Source of the DNA: Planctomycetota bacterium
GTDB taxonomy: Bacteria > Planctomycetota > Planctomycetia > Pirellulales > UBA1268
DNA: 64,000 nt
Assembly (NCBI GenBank): GCA_016872555.1
Contig: VGZO01000020.1
Span: 1-64,000 of the forward strand
Direction: 5' to 3'
Shown: positions 53,154-61,924 of the stretch, one piece after another
How positions within the stretch are numbered: the first letter of the stretch is position 1
How the letters are laid out: each line of letters starts with the position of its first letter
Translations under genes and position numbers: made by a program
The notes under the pieces: model-generated
Told to the model about the DNA's origin: nothing
The model's database searches: none
The model's input: the letters and a program-made list of their open reading frames with translations, nothing else

Positions 53154-53726
53154 ATGAAGGTCGCCGCCGTCACGTTCGCACTGGTGGTGTCGCTGCTCCC
53201 CATGGTCGTCCGAGCGGCTCCCCCCGCTGCCGCCCCGGACGACGTCGTCTCGTTCGACGGCCAGACGCTGGTGCTCGCCGCCCGCGGAGAGAATGCCGGC
53301 GAGCAGGTGATGGAGTTCATCCCCGCCGGTGAGACGCTCGAGACCTGGTCGCGTCTGGCATCGGTCCGCGTCTACGACAAGTCGTTCGACCCCAAGGCGC
53401 TCGCCGGGGGCTTGGTGAAGCAGGTCAAGAAAGCCTTCCCGCAGGCGCCCTGCGCGCTGGTGGAGAATGCCGAGGCGGGCGCGGTGATCGTCGATTTCGT
53501 GATCATCCCGGCGGACGGTTCGCTAGCGGAGTTCAACATCTTCAAATACTGGCGGATGCCCGATGGCCAGGTCGTCGCCGAGCAGTACGCCGTCCGGCGC
53601 CGTGGGGACGTCCGCGGGTTCTTGTCGCGCGAGCTCGAGCCGCTGCGCACACGCCTCCTGCCGCTGATGGCCGAGGAGGGGCTGCGCCTCGGGGAGCCCG
53701 CGGAGGCCACGGCCCCGGACCGGTGA
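53154..53726 (+). CDS. Secreted hypothetical protein
   Basis: 190 residues with signal peptide AAVTFALVVSLLPMVVRAAP. Mature part: VVSFDGQTLVLAARGENAGE, QVMEFIPAGETLETWSRLAS, VRVYDKSFDPKALAGGLVKQ, LAEFNIFKYWRMPDGQVVAE. Reads as one mixed alpha/beta domain of a widely spread small periplasmic type, which I cannot name. Followed 13 nt later by the YhhN gene, so the two may be co-transcribed. Confidence 0.75.
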   Translation: MKVAAVTFALVVSLLPMVVRAAPPAAAPDDVVSFDGQTLVLAARGENAGEQVMEFIPAGETLETWSRLASVRVYDKSFDPKALAGGLVKQVKKAFPQAPCALVENAEAGAVIVDFVIIPADGSLAEFNIFKYWRMPDGQVVAEQYAVRRRGDVRGFLSRELEPLRTRLLPLMAEEGLRLGEPAEATAPDR

Positions 53727-53739
53727 CCGTGCCTCGTGG

Positions 53740-54435
53740 GTGAGCCGGTACCGCATGCTTCCCCCGCCGTTCTTCGCGCTTCTCTACGCCGCCGCCACGG
53801 CCGGCACGCTCGTCGGCCCGGCGCCGATCCGCTCCGCGTGCAAGTGCCTCCTGATGCCGTTGCTGCTGGCCTCGTTCCGGCTCGGTTCCGGGGCCGGAGC
53901 GGGCAGGTTTGCCGTACTCGTTTCGGCCGCGTTGGCGTTCTCGTGGCTCGGCGACGTGGCTCTGCTCGGTGATGGTGACGGCGCCTTCGCGATCGGTCTG
54001 GCCGGTTTTCTGGTTGCCCACGTGGCCTACGCGGCGGCGTTCCTCACGCACGTCCGCGGTGGGCCCACGCGACAGCCGCTGACAGCCTGGACGCTCGCGG
54101 CGGGGGTGATCGCGTGTGGGGGGTTGGTCGGGACGACCGTCGTCTCCCGCACGCCGCCATCGCTGACCGTGCCGGTCGCCCTGTATGCCACGGCGATTTC
54201 TGCGATGGGGGTGGCGGCAGCGTTGCGGCTGCGCGGCACGTCGGCGGCGAGCTTCGCGACGGTGTTCCTCGGCGCCGAGCTGTTCATCGTCTCCGACGCC
54301 CTGCTCGCCGCGAACCGGTTCGTCGCCCCGCTGCCGGCGGCCCGCGTCGCGGTGATGTCGACCTATTGCCTCGGCCAGTTCCTCATCGTCGCCGGCTGCC
54401 TGCGCCATCTGCGTGACGCCGGTCGGGGCGGGTGA
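53740..54435 (+). CDS. YhhN family (lysoplasmalogenase-like) membrane protein
   Basis: 231 residues from GTG; an ATG at 53755 is the alternative. About eight membrane segments. YhhN features: IRSACKCLLMPLLLASFRLG, ALAFSWLGDVALLGDGDGAF, AIGLAGFLVAHVAYAAAFLT, and FLGAELFIVSDALLAANRFV, which supply the conserved Asp residues of the presumed active site. Relatives TMEM86A/B hydrolyse lysoplasmalogen vinyl-ether bonds; whether the bacterial ones do is not established. Confidence 0.88.
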   Translation: MSRYRMLPPPFFALLYAAATAGTLVGPAPIRSACKCLLMPLLLASFRLGSGAGAGRFAVLVSAALAFSWLGDVALLGDGDGAFAIGLAGFLVAHVAYAAAFLTHVRGGPTRQPLTAWTLAAGVIACGGLVGTTVVSRTPPSLTVPVALYATAISAMGVAAALRLRGTSAASFATVFLGAELFIVSDALLAANRFVAPLPAARVAVMSTYCLGQFLIVAGCLRHLRDAGRGG

Positions 54436-54469
54436 GGACCGCGACGTTTCCGTGGCTCCCGGTGGGACC

Positions 54470-54475
54470 TACACT
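54470..54475 (+). promoter_or_regulatory. -10-like TACACT before DUF1501 gene
   Basis: GACCTACACTCG, 34 nt before the chosen start of the DUF1501 gene. Confidence 0.3.
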
Positions 54476-54509
54476 CGGGGCGGGGCGATGGACCCGTCGG
54501 AGCGACCGC

Positions 54510-55928
54510 ATGCGAGATTCGGCCTGTCGCCAATTCCGTCGTGCGGCCCGTGGCCGCCGTGAGCTGTTGCGCCTCGGCGGCCTCGGCATGCTCGGGGTCA
54601 CGCTGCCGGACCTGCTCGCCGCCCGTGCCGCCGAGCCCGCTGCCGGCGGAGCGTCCGGGAGCACGTTCGGGCGCGCGAAACGCTGCATCTTCCTGTTCAT
54701 GTGGGGCGGGCCGTCGCAGCTCGAAACCTGGGACCTCAAGCCCGACGCCCCGCGCGAGGTCCGCGGTGAGTTCCGGCCGATCTCCAGCGCCGTGCCCGGG
54801 ATCCACGTCAGCGAGCACTTTCCGCGGCTGGCGCGGCGCACCGACCGGCTGTGCATCGTGCGCTCGATGACCCACGACAACGCCGACCACACCCGGGCGA
54901 CGAGCTTCCTCCTCACCGGTGAGCCGCCAGTGGCCAGCGGCGACCGCCGCGCCCAGTGGCCGAACATCGGCTCGGCCCTGGCCGCCCTCGGCCGCGGTCG
55001 CGGGGAACTGCCGCCGGTGGTCCAGATGCGCCCCGAGCTGCCGGGGGACGTGCCGCGCTTCGTCGAGGAGAGCCAGGGGCAGTTCGCCGGCTGGCTGGGG
55101 GGCGCCCACGATCCCCTCACGATCGACGACGATCCGTCCCTGCCCGGGTTCCGCGTCCCCGACATGGAGCTGTCGCCGGAGCTGTCGATCGACCGGCTCG
55201 ACGACCGGATGGGACTCCTCGCCCGGCTCGACCGGCAGATCGCCGCCAAGGGTGACGCGCTGGCGCTGCAGGACGACTTCCGCCGCCGGGCCTTCGAGAT
55301 GCTCGCCGGCAGCGCCGCCGGGCGCGGGGCGTTCGATCTCGAGCGCGAGCCGGCCGCGGTCCGCGAGCGCTACGGGCGCAACCCCCACGGCCAGTCGGTG
55401 CTGCTGGCGCGGCGGCTGGCGGAGCGGGGCGTGCCGCTGGTGACCGTGTTCTGGCCCAACGACGGCATCAAGAACGTGAGCGTCTACTGGGACACCCACG
55501 CGCGAAACTTCATCGACCACCGCGAGCGCCTCATGCCGCCGGCCGACATGGCGTTTTCCGCCCTCCTCGACGACCTCGAGGAACGCGGCATGCTCGACGA
55601 CACGGTCGTCGTCTGGACGGGCGAGTTCGGCCGCACGCCGCGCGTCGGCCAGGTCAACAGCGACGCCGGCGCCGGGGCCGATGGACGCGACCACTGGCCG
55701 GGCTGCTTCACGACCGTGCTCGCCGGCGGGCCTTTCCGGCGGGGCCACGTCCACGGTGCCAGCGACCGCCATGCCGCCTTCCCGGCAGCCGACCCGGTCG
55801 TGCCCCGCGATCTGGTGGCCACGCTGTACCATGCCCTCGGCGTGCCCGAGGGGCAGGTCCTCCCCGATCTCGCCGGCCGCCCGCAGTTCGTCCGTCCCGG
55901 CCGCGCGGTGACGGCGCTGTTCGGCTGA
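54510..55928 (+). CDS. DUF1501 protein upstream of deoC
   Basis: 472 residues. Tat-like RRAARGRRELLRLGGLGMLG, then AKRCIFLFMWGGPSQLETWD and LKPDAPREVRGEF. Further: SMTHDNADHTRATSFLLTGE, ERYGRNPHGQSVLLARRLAE, VYWDTHARNFIDHRERLMPP, VVWTGEFGRTPRVGQ, DGRDHWPGCFTTVLAGGPFR. Lacks a DUF1549/1553 partner here; instead deoC follows 31 nt later on the same strand. Function unknown. Confidence 0.93.
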   Translation: MRDSACRQFRRAARGRRELLRLGGLGMLGVTLPDLLAARAAEPAAGGASGSTFGRAKRCIFLFMWGGPSQLETWDLKPDAPREVRGEFRPISSAVPGIHVSEHFPRLARRTDRLCIVRSMTHDNADHTRATSFLLTGEPPVASGDRRAQWPNIGSALAALGRGRGELPPVVQMRPELPGDVPRFVEESQGQFAGWLGGAHDPLTIDDDPSLPGFRVPDMELSPELSIDRLDDRMGLLARLDRQIAAKGDALALQDDFRRRAFEMLAGSAAGRGAFDLEREPAAVRERYGRNPHGQSVLLARRLAERGVPLVTVFWPNDGIKNVSVYWDTHARNFIDHRERLMPPADMAFSALLDDLEERGMLDDTVVVWTGEFGRTPRVGQVNSDAGAGADGRDHWPGCFTTVLAGGPFRRGHVHGASDRHAAFPAADPVVPRDLVATLYHALGVPEGQVLPDLAGRPQFVRPGRAVTALFG

Positions 55929-55959
55929 GGCCGGCCGGCGTTCCCCAGGAGCCTTTTCC

Positions 55960-56688
55960 GTGACCGCAGGCTACACCGCGACGGCGAAGCTGATCGACCA
56001 CGCGCTGCTCGTCCCCTCGCTCACGTGGGACGAGCTCGAGGCGGGGTGCCGCCTCGCCGTGGCGTACGACGTGGCGAGCGTCTGCATCATGCCCCATGCC
56101 CTGGCGCGCTGTGCCGAGCTGCTGGCCGGCTCGTCGGTCGCCCCGAGCACGGCGATCGGGTTCCCGCACGGCGGCCACTCGACCGGCGCGAAGGTCGCCG
56201 AGACGCTCCAGGCGCTCGCCGACGGCGGCGCGGAGCTCGACATGGTGGTCAACGTCTCGCGGGTCCGCAGCGGCCACTGGGAATACGTCCGCGCCGACAT
56301 CCGCGCCGTCACCGAGGCCGTCCACGCCGCCGGGCGGAAGGTCAAGGTGATCTTCGAGAACTGCTGGCTCGACGACGCGGCCAAGATCCGGCTGTGCGGG
56401 ATCTGCAGTGAGCTGGGGTGCGACTGGGTGAAGACGTCGACCGGTTTCGGCACCGGCGGCGCGACGCCCGAGGACGTCGCGTTGATGCGGAAGCATGCAG
56501 CGGAGCAGGTCCAGGTGAAGGCCGCCGGGGGCGTCCGGGACCTCGACGGCCTGCTGCGGATGCGCGACCTCGGCTGCACGCGGATCGGCACGAGCCGGTC
56601 GCGCGAGATCCTCGACGAGCTCAATCTCCGTCTCGGGCGGCCCCCCGTCGTGCTTGCCGACGCCCCGGCCGCTGCGGCCGGCTACTGA
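55960..56688 (+). CDS. deoC: Deoxyribose-phosphate aldolase
   Basis: 242 residues (GTG start). Class I aldolase splitting 2-deoxyribose 5-phosphate to glyceraldehyde 3-phosphate and acetaldehyde in the cytosol. Motifs: LIDHALLVPSLTWDELEAGC, TAIGFPHGGHSTGAKVAETL, ELDMVVNVSRVRSGHWEYV (Asp), VKVIFENCWL (in place of the usual ETG/ENC), DWVKTSTGFGTGGAT with the Schiff-base Lys, and VQVKAAGGVRDLDGLLRMRD with the second Lys. Catalytic residues are all present. Its 3' end overlaps the convergent methyltransferase by 7 nt. Confidence 0.95.
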   Translation: MTAGYTATAKLIDHALLVPSLTWDELEAGCRLAVAYDVASVCIMPHALARCAELLAGSSVAPSTAIGFPHGGHSTGAKVAETLQALADGGAELDMVVNVSRVRSGHWEYVRADIRAVTEAVHAAGRKVKVIFENCWLDDAAKIRLCGICSELGCDWVKTSTGFGTGGATPEDVALMRKHAAEQVQVKAAGGVRDLDGLLRMRDLGCTRIGTSRSREILDELNLRLGRPPVVLADAPAAAAGY

Positions 56689-57269
56689 CCCCGCTGCGGG
56701 CCGTCGCAGACGTAGACGAAGGCCGGGGGCAGGTTGGCCCACACGGTCCCCCCCCTGGTCACTCGGGTGAACGAGCGCTCGAGGAGCCGGCGGAACCGGC
56801 GGCCGGCCGGGAGCAGAGGGCTCGCGGCGTAGGTAAACGTCACCATCCTCCCCTCCGGCCCGAGTGCCGCGAGGATCCCGTCGAGCACTTCGCGCTGCAG
56901 GCCGTCGGGCCAGGCGGCGAACGGCAGGCCGCTGACGATCCGATCGATCGGTCCGAGGCCGCGCTCGGCGAGGAACCGCGGCAGGTCGGAGGCGCTCCCC
57001 TCGACCACCTCGACACCGGGTACCGCGCGGCGCGTCGCCGCCGCCATCTCCGGCAGCGCCTCGACGGCGAACCGGGGAAAGGCCGGATCGGCGGCGGCCA
57101 GGGCACGCGTCATCGGTCCGGTGCCGCTGCCGACCTCGACGACGAGCTGACCGGGGCGCGCGTCGGCACGGCGGACGAGCTCCGCGGCGAGGGAGCACGA
57201 CGACGGGGCGATGGCGCCGACGATGGCGGGATGGCGGAGGGCGGCGGCGAGGAACCTGCCGAGCGGCAT
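56682..57269 (-). CDS. PmtA/KsgA-like SAM-dependent methyltransferase
   Basis: 195 residues. N-terminus FLAAALRHPAIVGAIAPSSC resembles phospholipid N-methyltransferases (Sinorhizobium PmtA type); SAM motif I VVEVGSGTGPMTRALAAADP, acidic motif in RFAVEALPEMAAA, EVVEGSASDLPRFLAERGLG and IDRIVSGLPFAAWPDGLQRE (the post-I SGLPF motif) follow. Substrate could be phosphatidylethanolamine or a small molecule. A 14-bp palindrome lies 29 nt upstream. Confidence 0.83.
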   Translation of the reverse strand: MPLGRFLAAALRHPAIVGAIAPSSCSLAAELVRRADARPGQLVVEVGSGTGPMTRALAAADPAFPRFAVEALPEMAAATRRAVPGVEVVEGSASDLPRFLAERGLGPIDRIVSGLPFAAWPDGLQREVLDGILAALGPEGRMVTFTYAASPLLPAGRRFRRLLERSFTRVTRGGTVWANLPPAFVYVCDGPQRGQ

Positions 57270-57843
57270 CGCATCGCTCCCGAGGGCCGGGGGAAATCGG
57301 CCGATCGGCCGAGGATGTCAGCCCGCGCCGAACGGCTTGCGGCAGCGCGTCAGCCGTCGCCGACGATGTCCTTGCGGGGGGCGGGGATCGCAGCGGGCGC
57401 TGCCGGCGTCGGAACGGTACTCAGGCGCTCCGCGCGGATCCAAGTCGACTCGCGTCAGGGTGCCGGCGCCGCGCGGACGGAACACGCTTTTCGGGAGCCG
57501 AACAAGGAATCGAAAAAACCTATGGAATGAACGAAACTTTTCTGTTTTGACGATGAATGCCGGCGGGCTACGAATGACGACGAAGTGAATCGCCCGCCCG
57601 CGACCGGTCGACAAGGCATGCCGGATCATCGTCCGGGTCCGGGGATGCGGGATCACCGCGGGCGGTGCGGTCGATTCCGACTGGGGAGTCGCCGTCGACA
57701 GGGCCACGACCACGATCGGCCACGCGGTGGCGCGGTCGATCGATCGTCACAAGCCGCCGGCGCAGCGGTCGGCGGCGCGCGGCCGACACGCAGTTGCCAG
57801 CCTGACGGTCGTCGTCCCCTCACCCTTCCGGAGACCCCGTCCC
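57270..57843. other. Intergenic stretch with candidate promoter and long TerC leader
   Basis: 574 nt. Contents: perfect palindrome CGGCCGATCGGCCG (57298-57311) close to the methyltransferase start, possibly an operator; a comparatively A/T-rich block (about 57500-57560) with a -35/-10 pair; then a 270-nt untranslated region before terC with a GCCGCCG/CGGCGGC hairpin at about 57754-57777. No supported gene. Confidence 0.5.
57547..57574 (+). promoter_or_regulatory. Candidate sigma-70 promoter for terC
   Basis: TTGACG (57547-57552), 16-nt spacer, TACGAA (57569-57574), preceded by an A/T-rich block that could serve as an UP element. The implied leader to the TerC start is about 260 nt, long enough to hold a regulatory RNA. 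Confidence 0.45.
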
Positions 57844-58887
57844 GTGATCACCGCCTGGTTGGCGTTCGTCGCCCTTTTCGTCGTGCTCCTCGCCCTCGAC
57901 CTCGGCGTCTTCCACCGCCGGCCGCACGTCGTCTCCGTCCGGGAGGCGCTGGGCTGGTCGGCGGTGTGGATCGCCCTCGGTCTGGCGTTTTCCGGCGTGG
58001 TGTACGTCGCCTACGAACGGCACTGGGCCGGCCTCGGGACCGCGGTCGACGCCGTCGACGGGACGGTCAACACCGGGATCACCGCGGTGGAGAAGTACCT
58101 CACCGGGTACGTCGTCGAGAAGTCGCTGAGCATCGACAACATCTTCGTGATCGCGATGATCTTCTCGTCGCTGGCGATTGACGCGGTCCACCAGCACCGG
58201 GTGCTGTTCTGGGGCGTGCTCGGAGCGCTGGTGACGCGCGGGGGGATGATCGTCGTCAGCGCCGCGTTGATCGCCCGGTTCCACTGGATCTTCTGGGTGT
58301 TCGCCGCGATCCTCATCGTCACCGGCCTGCGGATGCTCGTCGCCCGGCACGCCGACGAATCCCCGGCGCCGGGGCTGCTCCTCCACCTCCTCCGCCGGCT
58401 GTTCCCCGTCGCCGACGATGCCGGGAGCGACCGATTCCTCGTGCGGCGCTCGTCCGCCGCGGGGGTCGGCGGCTGGGCGCTGACCCCGCTGGCACTGGCG
58501 CTGCTCCTCGTCGAGGGGGCGGATCTCGTGTTCGCCGTCGACTCGATCCCGGCGATCTTCGCGATCACCGCCGACCCGTTCCTGGTGTTCACCAGCAACG
58601 TGTTCGCGATGCTCGGCCTGCGGTCGTTGTTCTTCGCGTTGGCGGGGATCGTCCGCTCGTTTCGCTACCTCAAGCCGGCGTTGGCGCTGGTGCTCGTCGT
58701 GGTCGGCACGAAGATGCTCGCCGCCGAGCAGCTCCGCCACCTGCTCGGCGATCACTTCAACCTCGGCCTCCTCGCCGTCGTGGCGGGGATCATCGCCGGC
58801 GGGATCGGGCTGTCGATCCGTGCCGACCGGCGCGAGAAGGGGGCCTGGGGCGACGTGCCGACGACACCCCTCGCGACGGAGGCCTGA
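57844..58887 (+). CDS. TerC family integral membrane protein
   Basis: 347 residues from GTG (MITAWLAFVALFVVLLALDL). About eight to nine membrane helices. TerC signatures: LVLALDLGVFHRR-like LLALDLGVFHRRPHVVSVRE, VVEKSLSIDNIFVIAMIFSS, VLFWGVLGALVTRGGMIVVS, LVEGADLVFAVDSIPAIFAI with the paired acidic residues, FTSNVFAMLGLRSLFFALAG. Family members take part in metal (manganese or tellurite-linked) homeostasis, often as exporters loading secreted metalloproteins. Its long leader is consistent with RNA-level control. The MscS gene converges 15 nt downstream. Confidence 0.94.
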   Translation: MITAWLAFVALFVVLLALDLGVFHRRPHVVSVREALGWSAVWIALGLAFSGVVYVAYERHWAGLGTAVDAVDGTVNTGITAVEKYLTGYVVEKSLSIDNIFVIAMIFSSLAIDAVHQHRVLFWGVLGALVTRGGMIVVSAALIARFHWIFWVFAAILIVTGLRMLVARHADESPAPGLLLHLLRRLFPVADDAGSDRFLVRRSSAAGVGGWALTPLALALLLVEGADLVFAVDSIPAIFAITADPFLVFTSNVFAMLGLRSLFFALAGIVRSFRYLKPALALVLVVVGTKMLAAEQLRHLLGDHFNLGLLAVVAGIIAGGIGLSIRADRREKGAWGDVPTTPLATEA

Positions 58888-58902
58888 GCCGGCGACGAGC
58901 GC

Positions 58903-60369
58903 TCAGGAAGCCGGCGTGGGCTGGGCGCGGGCGGTCCGCGCCGTCCGCGCCGCCTGGCGCCGCGTCTCGAGGGCGTCGCCGATCTCGGCTGCCAGGGCGG
59001 GCGAACGGTCGAGGAGGTCGCCGACGGCGGCCGGATCGAGCGACACGACGCGCAGCTCCGCGTCGGCGACGACTTCGATGTCGTCGCGGGCCGAGCCGAC
59101 CGCGAGCTGGTCGCCGAGGCAGTCACCCGGGCCGAGGGCCCCGATCCGCACCCGCTGCCCGGACGCGTCGCGCGTCCACAGATCCGCGTGGCCGCCGACC
59201 ACCAGACCGAATCCGCTGAACCGGCGCCGCGACGAATGGACCGTCTCGCCGGCGGCGTACTCGAGCACCTCCGCCGGGCGCGATGCCGCCGTGGCGACCG
59301 CGGCGCGGTAGCGGGGCTGCTCGGCGACGAGGTCGGCGGCGTTCGGCGCCGGCTTGCCCGGGCTCTCGCCCGGCGCGTACTCCATCTGGATCGGGAACGG
59401 GATCGTGAGACCGGTGCGGCGGACGGTGTACCAGATCCGCGTCATCACCAGGTCGCGGATCGCAGGGACGTCGTCCTGGGCGGCGACCGAGAAGATCACC
59501 CGGTAGATCACCGAGAAGTCGGCGTAGTTGACCGTCCGCACCAACGGCGGGGGGTCGGCGAGCACCCCCGGCGTGTCGGCGAGCATGTCGAGGACGATCC
59601 GCTTGACGCGGTCGGGGGGATCGTCGTAGCTGAGCCCGAGCTCCACCACCTCGGTGCGCACCGGGGTCGGACGCGAAAGGTTGCTGAACTCGCTCTTGTA
59701 GAGGGAGACGTTGGGGACGACGTGCAGCTCGCGCGTCGGCGTCTCGATGTGGATGCTGCGCCAGTTGATCCCGATCACCTTCCCGGTGACGCCGCCGGCC
59801 GTGACCCAGTCGCCGACGGCGAGCGGGCGCTCGAAGAGGAGCATCAACCCCGAGACGAGGTTCCCGAGCGGTTCCTGGAGGGCCAGGCCGATGACAACCG
59901 AGCCGACGCCGAGGGCCGTCAGCGCGCCCCCGACGTCCTGGCCCCAGACCTTGGAGTAGATCACCAGGCCGCCGATGGCGACGAGGCCGAAGCGGACGAG
60001 GTCACGGAACAGCGTCGGTACGCGCTCCTGCCACGAACCCACCGTGGCGCGGCCGAAGAACAGGTCGTTGAGGAGCCTCGTGAGCGTGAACAGCGCGGCG
60101 ATCCAGAACCAGGTCTCGGCGAGGCGGACGACGAGCCCGTCGGCGGGAAGCCCGAGGACCACCGCCACGAACGCCAGCAGCGCCGCCGCCGGGACCAGCA
60201 GCGAGCGCACGGTGCGCAGCGACCGGGCCAACGCGATGCCGCGGCGCTCGCAGGCCGCGATCGCCTCGCCGAGCACGACCATCACCAGGGGAAACCCGAT
60301 CGCCAGCCCGATCGCCGGCCAGAAGCCGGGCACCTGGCGGGCGATCTCGGGTTCGGACAGCCAGTTCAT
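58903..60369 (-). CDS. MscS-family mechanosensitive channel with C-terminal cyclic-nucleotide-binding-type domain
   Basis: 488 residues. Four hydrophobic segments in the first 150, then the MscS pore helix and beta domain: VGGALTALGVGSVVIGLALQ, EPLGNLVSGLMLLFERPLAV, GDWVTAGGVTGKVIGINWRS, HIETPTRELHVVPNVSLYKS. Residues about 365-470 form a cNMP-binding-like fold: VLEYAAGETVHSSRRRFSGF, LWTRDASGQRVRIGALGPGD, CLGDQLAVGSARDDIEVVAD. The usual phosphate-binding FGE...R-[SA]ATV core is altered (LGD for FGE, DDIEV for AATV), so nucleotide binding is doubtful. ATG overlaps the stop of the cyclase gene (ATGA). Confidence 0.88.
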   Translation of the reverse strand: MNWLSEPEIARQVPGFWPAIGLAIGFPLVMVVLGEAIAACERRGIALARSLRTVRSLLVPAAALLAFVAVVLGLPADGLVVRLAETWFWIAALFTLTRLLNDLFFGRATVGSWQERVPTLFRDLVRFGLVAIGGLVIYSKVWGQDVGGALTALGVGSVVIGLALQEPLGNLVSGLMLLFERPLAVGDWVTAGGVTGKVIGINWRSIHIETPTRELHVVPNVSLYKSEFSNLSRPTPVRTEVVELGLSYDDPPDRVKRIVLDMLADTPGVLADPPPLVRTVNYADFSVIYRVIFSVAAQDDVPAIRDLVMTRIWYTVRRTGLTIPFPIQMEYAPGESPGKPAPNAADLVAEQPRYRAAVATAASRPAEVLEYAAGETVHSSRRRFSGFGLVVGGHADLWTRDASGQRVRIGALGPGDCLGDQLAVGSARDDIEVVADAELRVVSLDPAAVGDLLDRSPALAAEIGDALETRRQAARTARTARAQPTPAS

Positions 60370-61879
60370 CGCCCCTCCGCTCGGTCGAGGCTCCAGGTCT
60401 CGATCGGCGCCCGTCCTTCGAGCGTGACCGACTCGGGACCGTGGAACGTGAACAGGTCGCCGGTCCGCTCACGGACGCGGCCGGTCACCCGGATCGCGGT
60501 GCCGTCGGCGGCGAGCCGGCGCGCGACGGCGACGGTGTCGCCCCACAGGTCGTAGAGGAACTTCCGCCGGCCGACGACCCCGCCGACGACCGGGCCGCAG
60601 TTGATGCCGATCGCGGCCCGGACGTCGACGCGATGCTCGCGTTGGAACGCGGCGACGAGGCGCTCGATCGAGCGGCCGAAATCGATCATCCGCCGGGTGT
60701 GGTCGGGCCGGGCCACCGACAGCCCGCAGACGGCGAGGTACGAGCCGCCGATGGCGCGGACCTTCTCGACGCCGGCCGCCTCGGCCGCCTCGTCGATCGC
60801 CGCCACCAGGTCGCCGACGGCCGCCAGCGCCCGGGCGTCGCCGTCGCGGGCGGCCAGGGCGTCGACCCCGGCGAGGTCGGCACAGAGCACCGTGACGTCG
60901 GCGAACTCGCGGCTCGCCCGCTCGTCGCCGTCGCGCCGCTGCTCGACGGCCGAGGCGGGGAGGATCGAGAGGAGCAATTCCTCGTTCCGGATCACCTGCT
61001 GCTCGAGCTGCTCCTTGCGCCGACGGATGTCGATCGCCATGTCGTTGAACACGCGGCCGAGCTGGCCGAATTCGTCGTCGGTCGCGACCGGCACGGCGAC
61101 GTCGGTCTGCCCGGCGCCGAGCCGACGGGCCGCGTCGGCGAGGCGCACCAGCGGCCGGGTGAGGAGGTGGGAGAAGAGCAGCGCCAGCAGCGTCGAGCCG
61201 AGCGCCAGCCCGCTGGCGACGCCGACCACGGTCCGGCCGAAGCGGCGGATCGGGGCGTCGGCCTCGGCCACGAACCCCTCCGGGTCCTCGTGCATGAAGC
61301 GCGACCGGCTGCGGAGCGTGTGGTCGGGACCGACCAGATAGCATTCGCCGCTGGCCCCCAGGCCCTGCGATTGCCAGTCGAAGTTGTTGGTCAGGACCTT
61401 GTTGATCGAGTCGATCGGAAACTGGATCGCGAGGATCCCGATCATCTGCGCGTTGTCGAAGATCGGGCTGATGGCGAACCCCATCGCCTTCCCGAGGCGG
61501 GGACGGTAGCGCTCGAAGTCGACGATCCGGAAATCGTCGCGGTCGCGGTCGCCGCGCAGGCTCCGGACCTTCGCGGCGAGGAGGGTGCCGGCGGAGGGGC
61601 CGGTCTCGAGATTGGTCCCGAACTCGGGCGTCTTCTGGTAGCTGTAGACGATGTCGAGTGTCTCGGCATCGATGAGCATGATGTCTTCGAAGCGGAAGAT
61701 CCGGACGGCCCGCGCGAACGCGGGGTGGAACCGGGCGTGCGCGGCGGCGTAGGCGGAATCGTCGTCGGGATGCTCGACGAGATCCTGGCGGGCCGTGGGC
61801 AGGGGGTTGGACGCGATCCAGCGCTCCTGCGCGCGCCGGGCCGCGGCTCCCTCGGGAAGATGCCCAAACGGCGGAGCAT
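60366..61879 (-). pseudogene. Decayed class III adenylate/guanylate cyclase gene
   Basis: From ATG 61879 (AGGAGG 6 nt before it, GGCTACCCT upstream) the frame opens MLRRLGIFPR, then shifts; the real protein sequence continues in another frame from about EGAAARRAQERWIASN. Family members have an N-terminal membrane helix and coiled coil there; both are gone. After IVYSYQKTPEFGTNLETGPS and LVGPDHTLRSRSRFM the chain jumps to VAEADAPIRRFGRTV, so a second sensor segment is missing too. HAMP-like part follows the remaining helix. In the cyclase domain, metal Asp1 is kept (LCADLAGVD) but GDAY has become IGGSYLAV, and WGDTVN is WGDTVAVARR. A GTG at 61985 gives a 539-residue frame, but lies upstream of the likely promoter. 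Catalytically dead if translated. Confidence 0.7.
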
Positions 61880-61915
61880 GAAACGCCTCCTGGGATGGCG
61901 CCCGCCACCCCCTGA

Positions 61916-61924
61916 AGGGTAGCC
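61916..61924 (-). promoter_or_regulatory. -10-like element before cyclase gene
   Basis: Minus strand GGCTACCCT, 36 nt before the ATG at 61879 that has the AGGAGG site. Its position indicates that the original start was at 61879. Confidence 0.4.

Noticed and set aside
57655-57843. yybP-ykoY riboswitch as an annotated feature
   Set aside because: Only short, imperfect matches to the conserved loops; kept as a testable idea, not a feature.
59188-61922. Plus-strand frames opposite the MscS and cyclase genes
   Set aside because: Composition (Arg, Glu, Gly, Val-rich) and lack of motifs mark them as antisense shadows.
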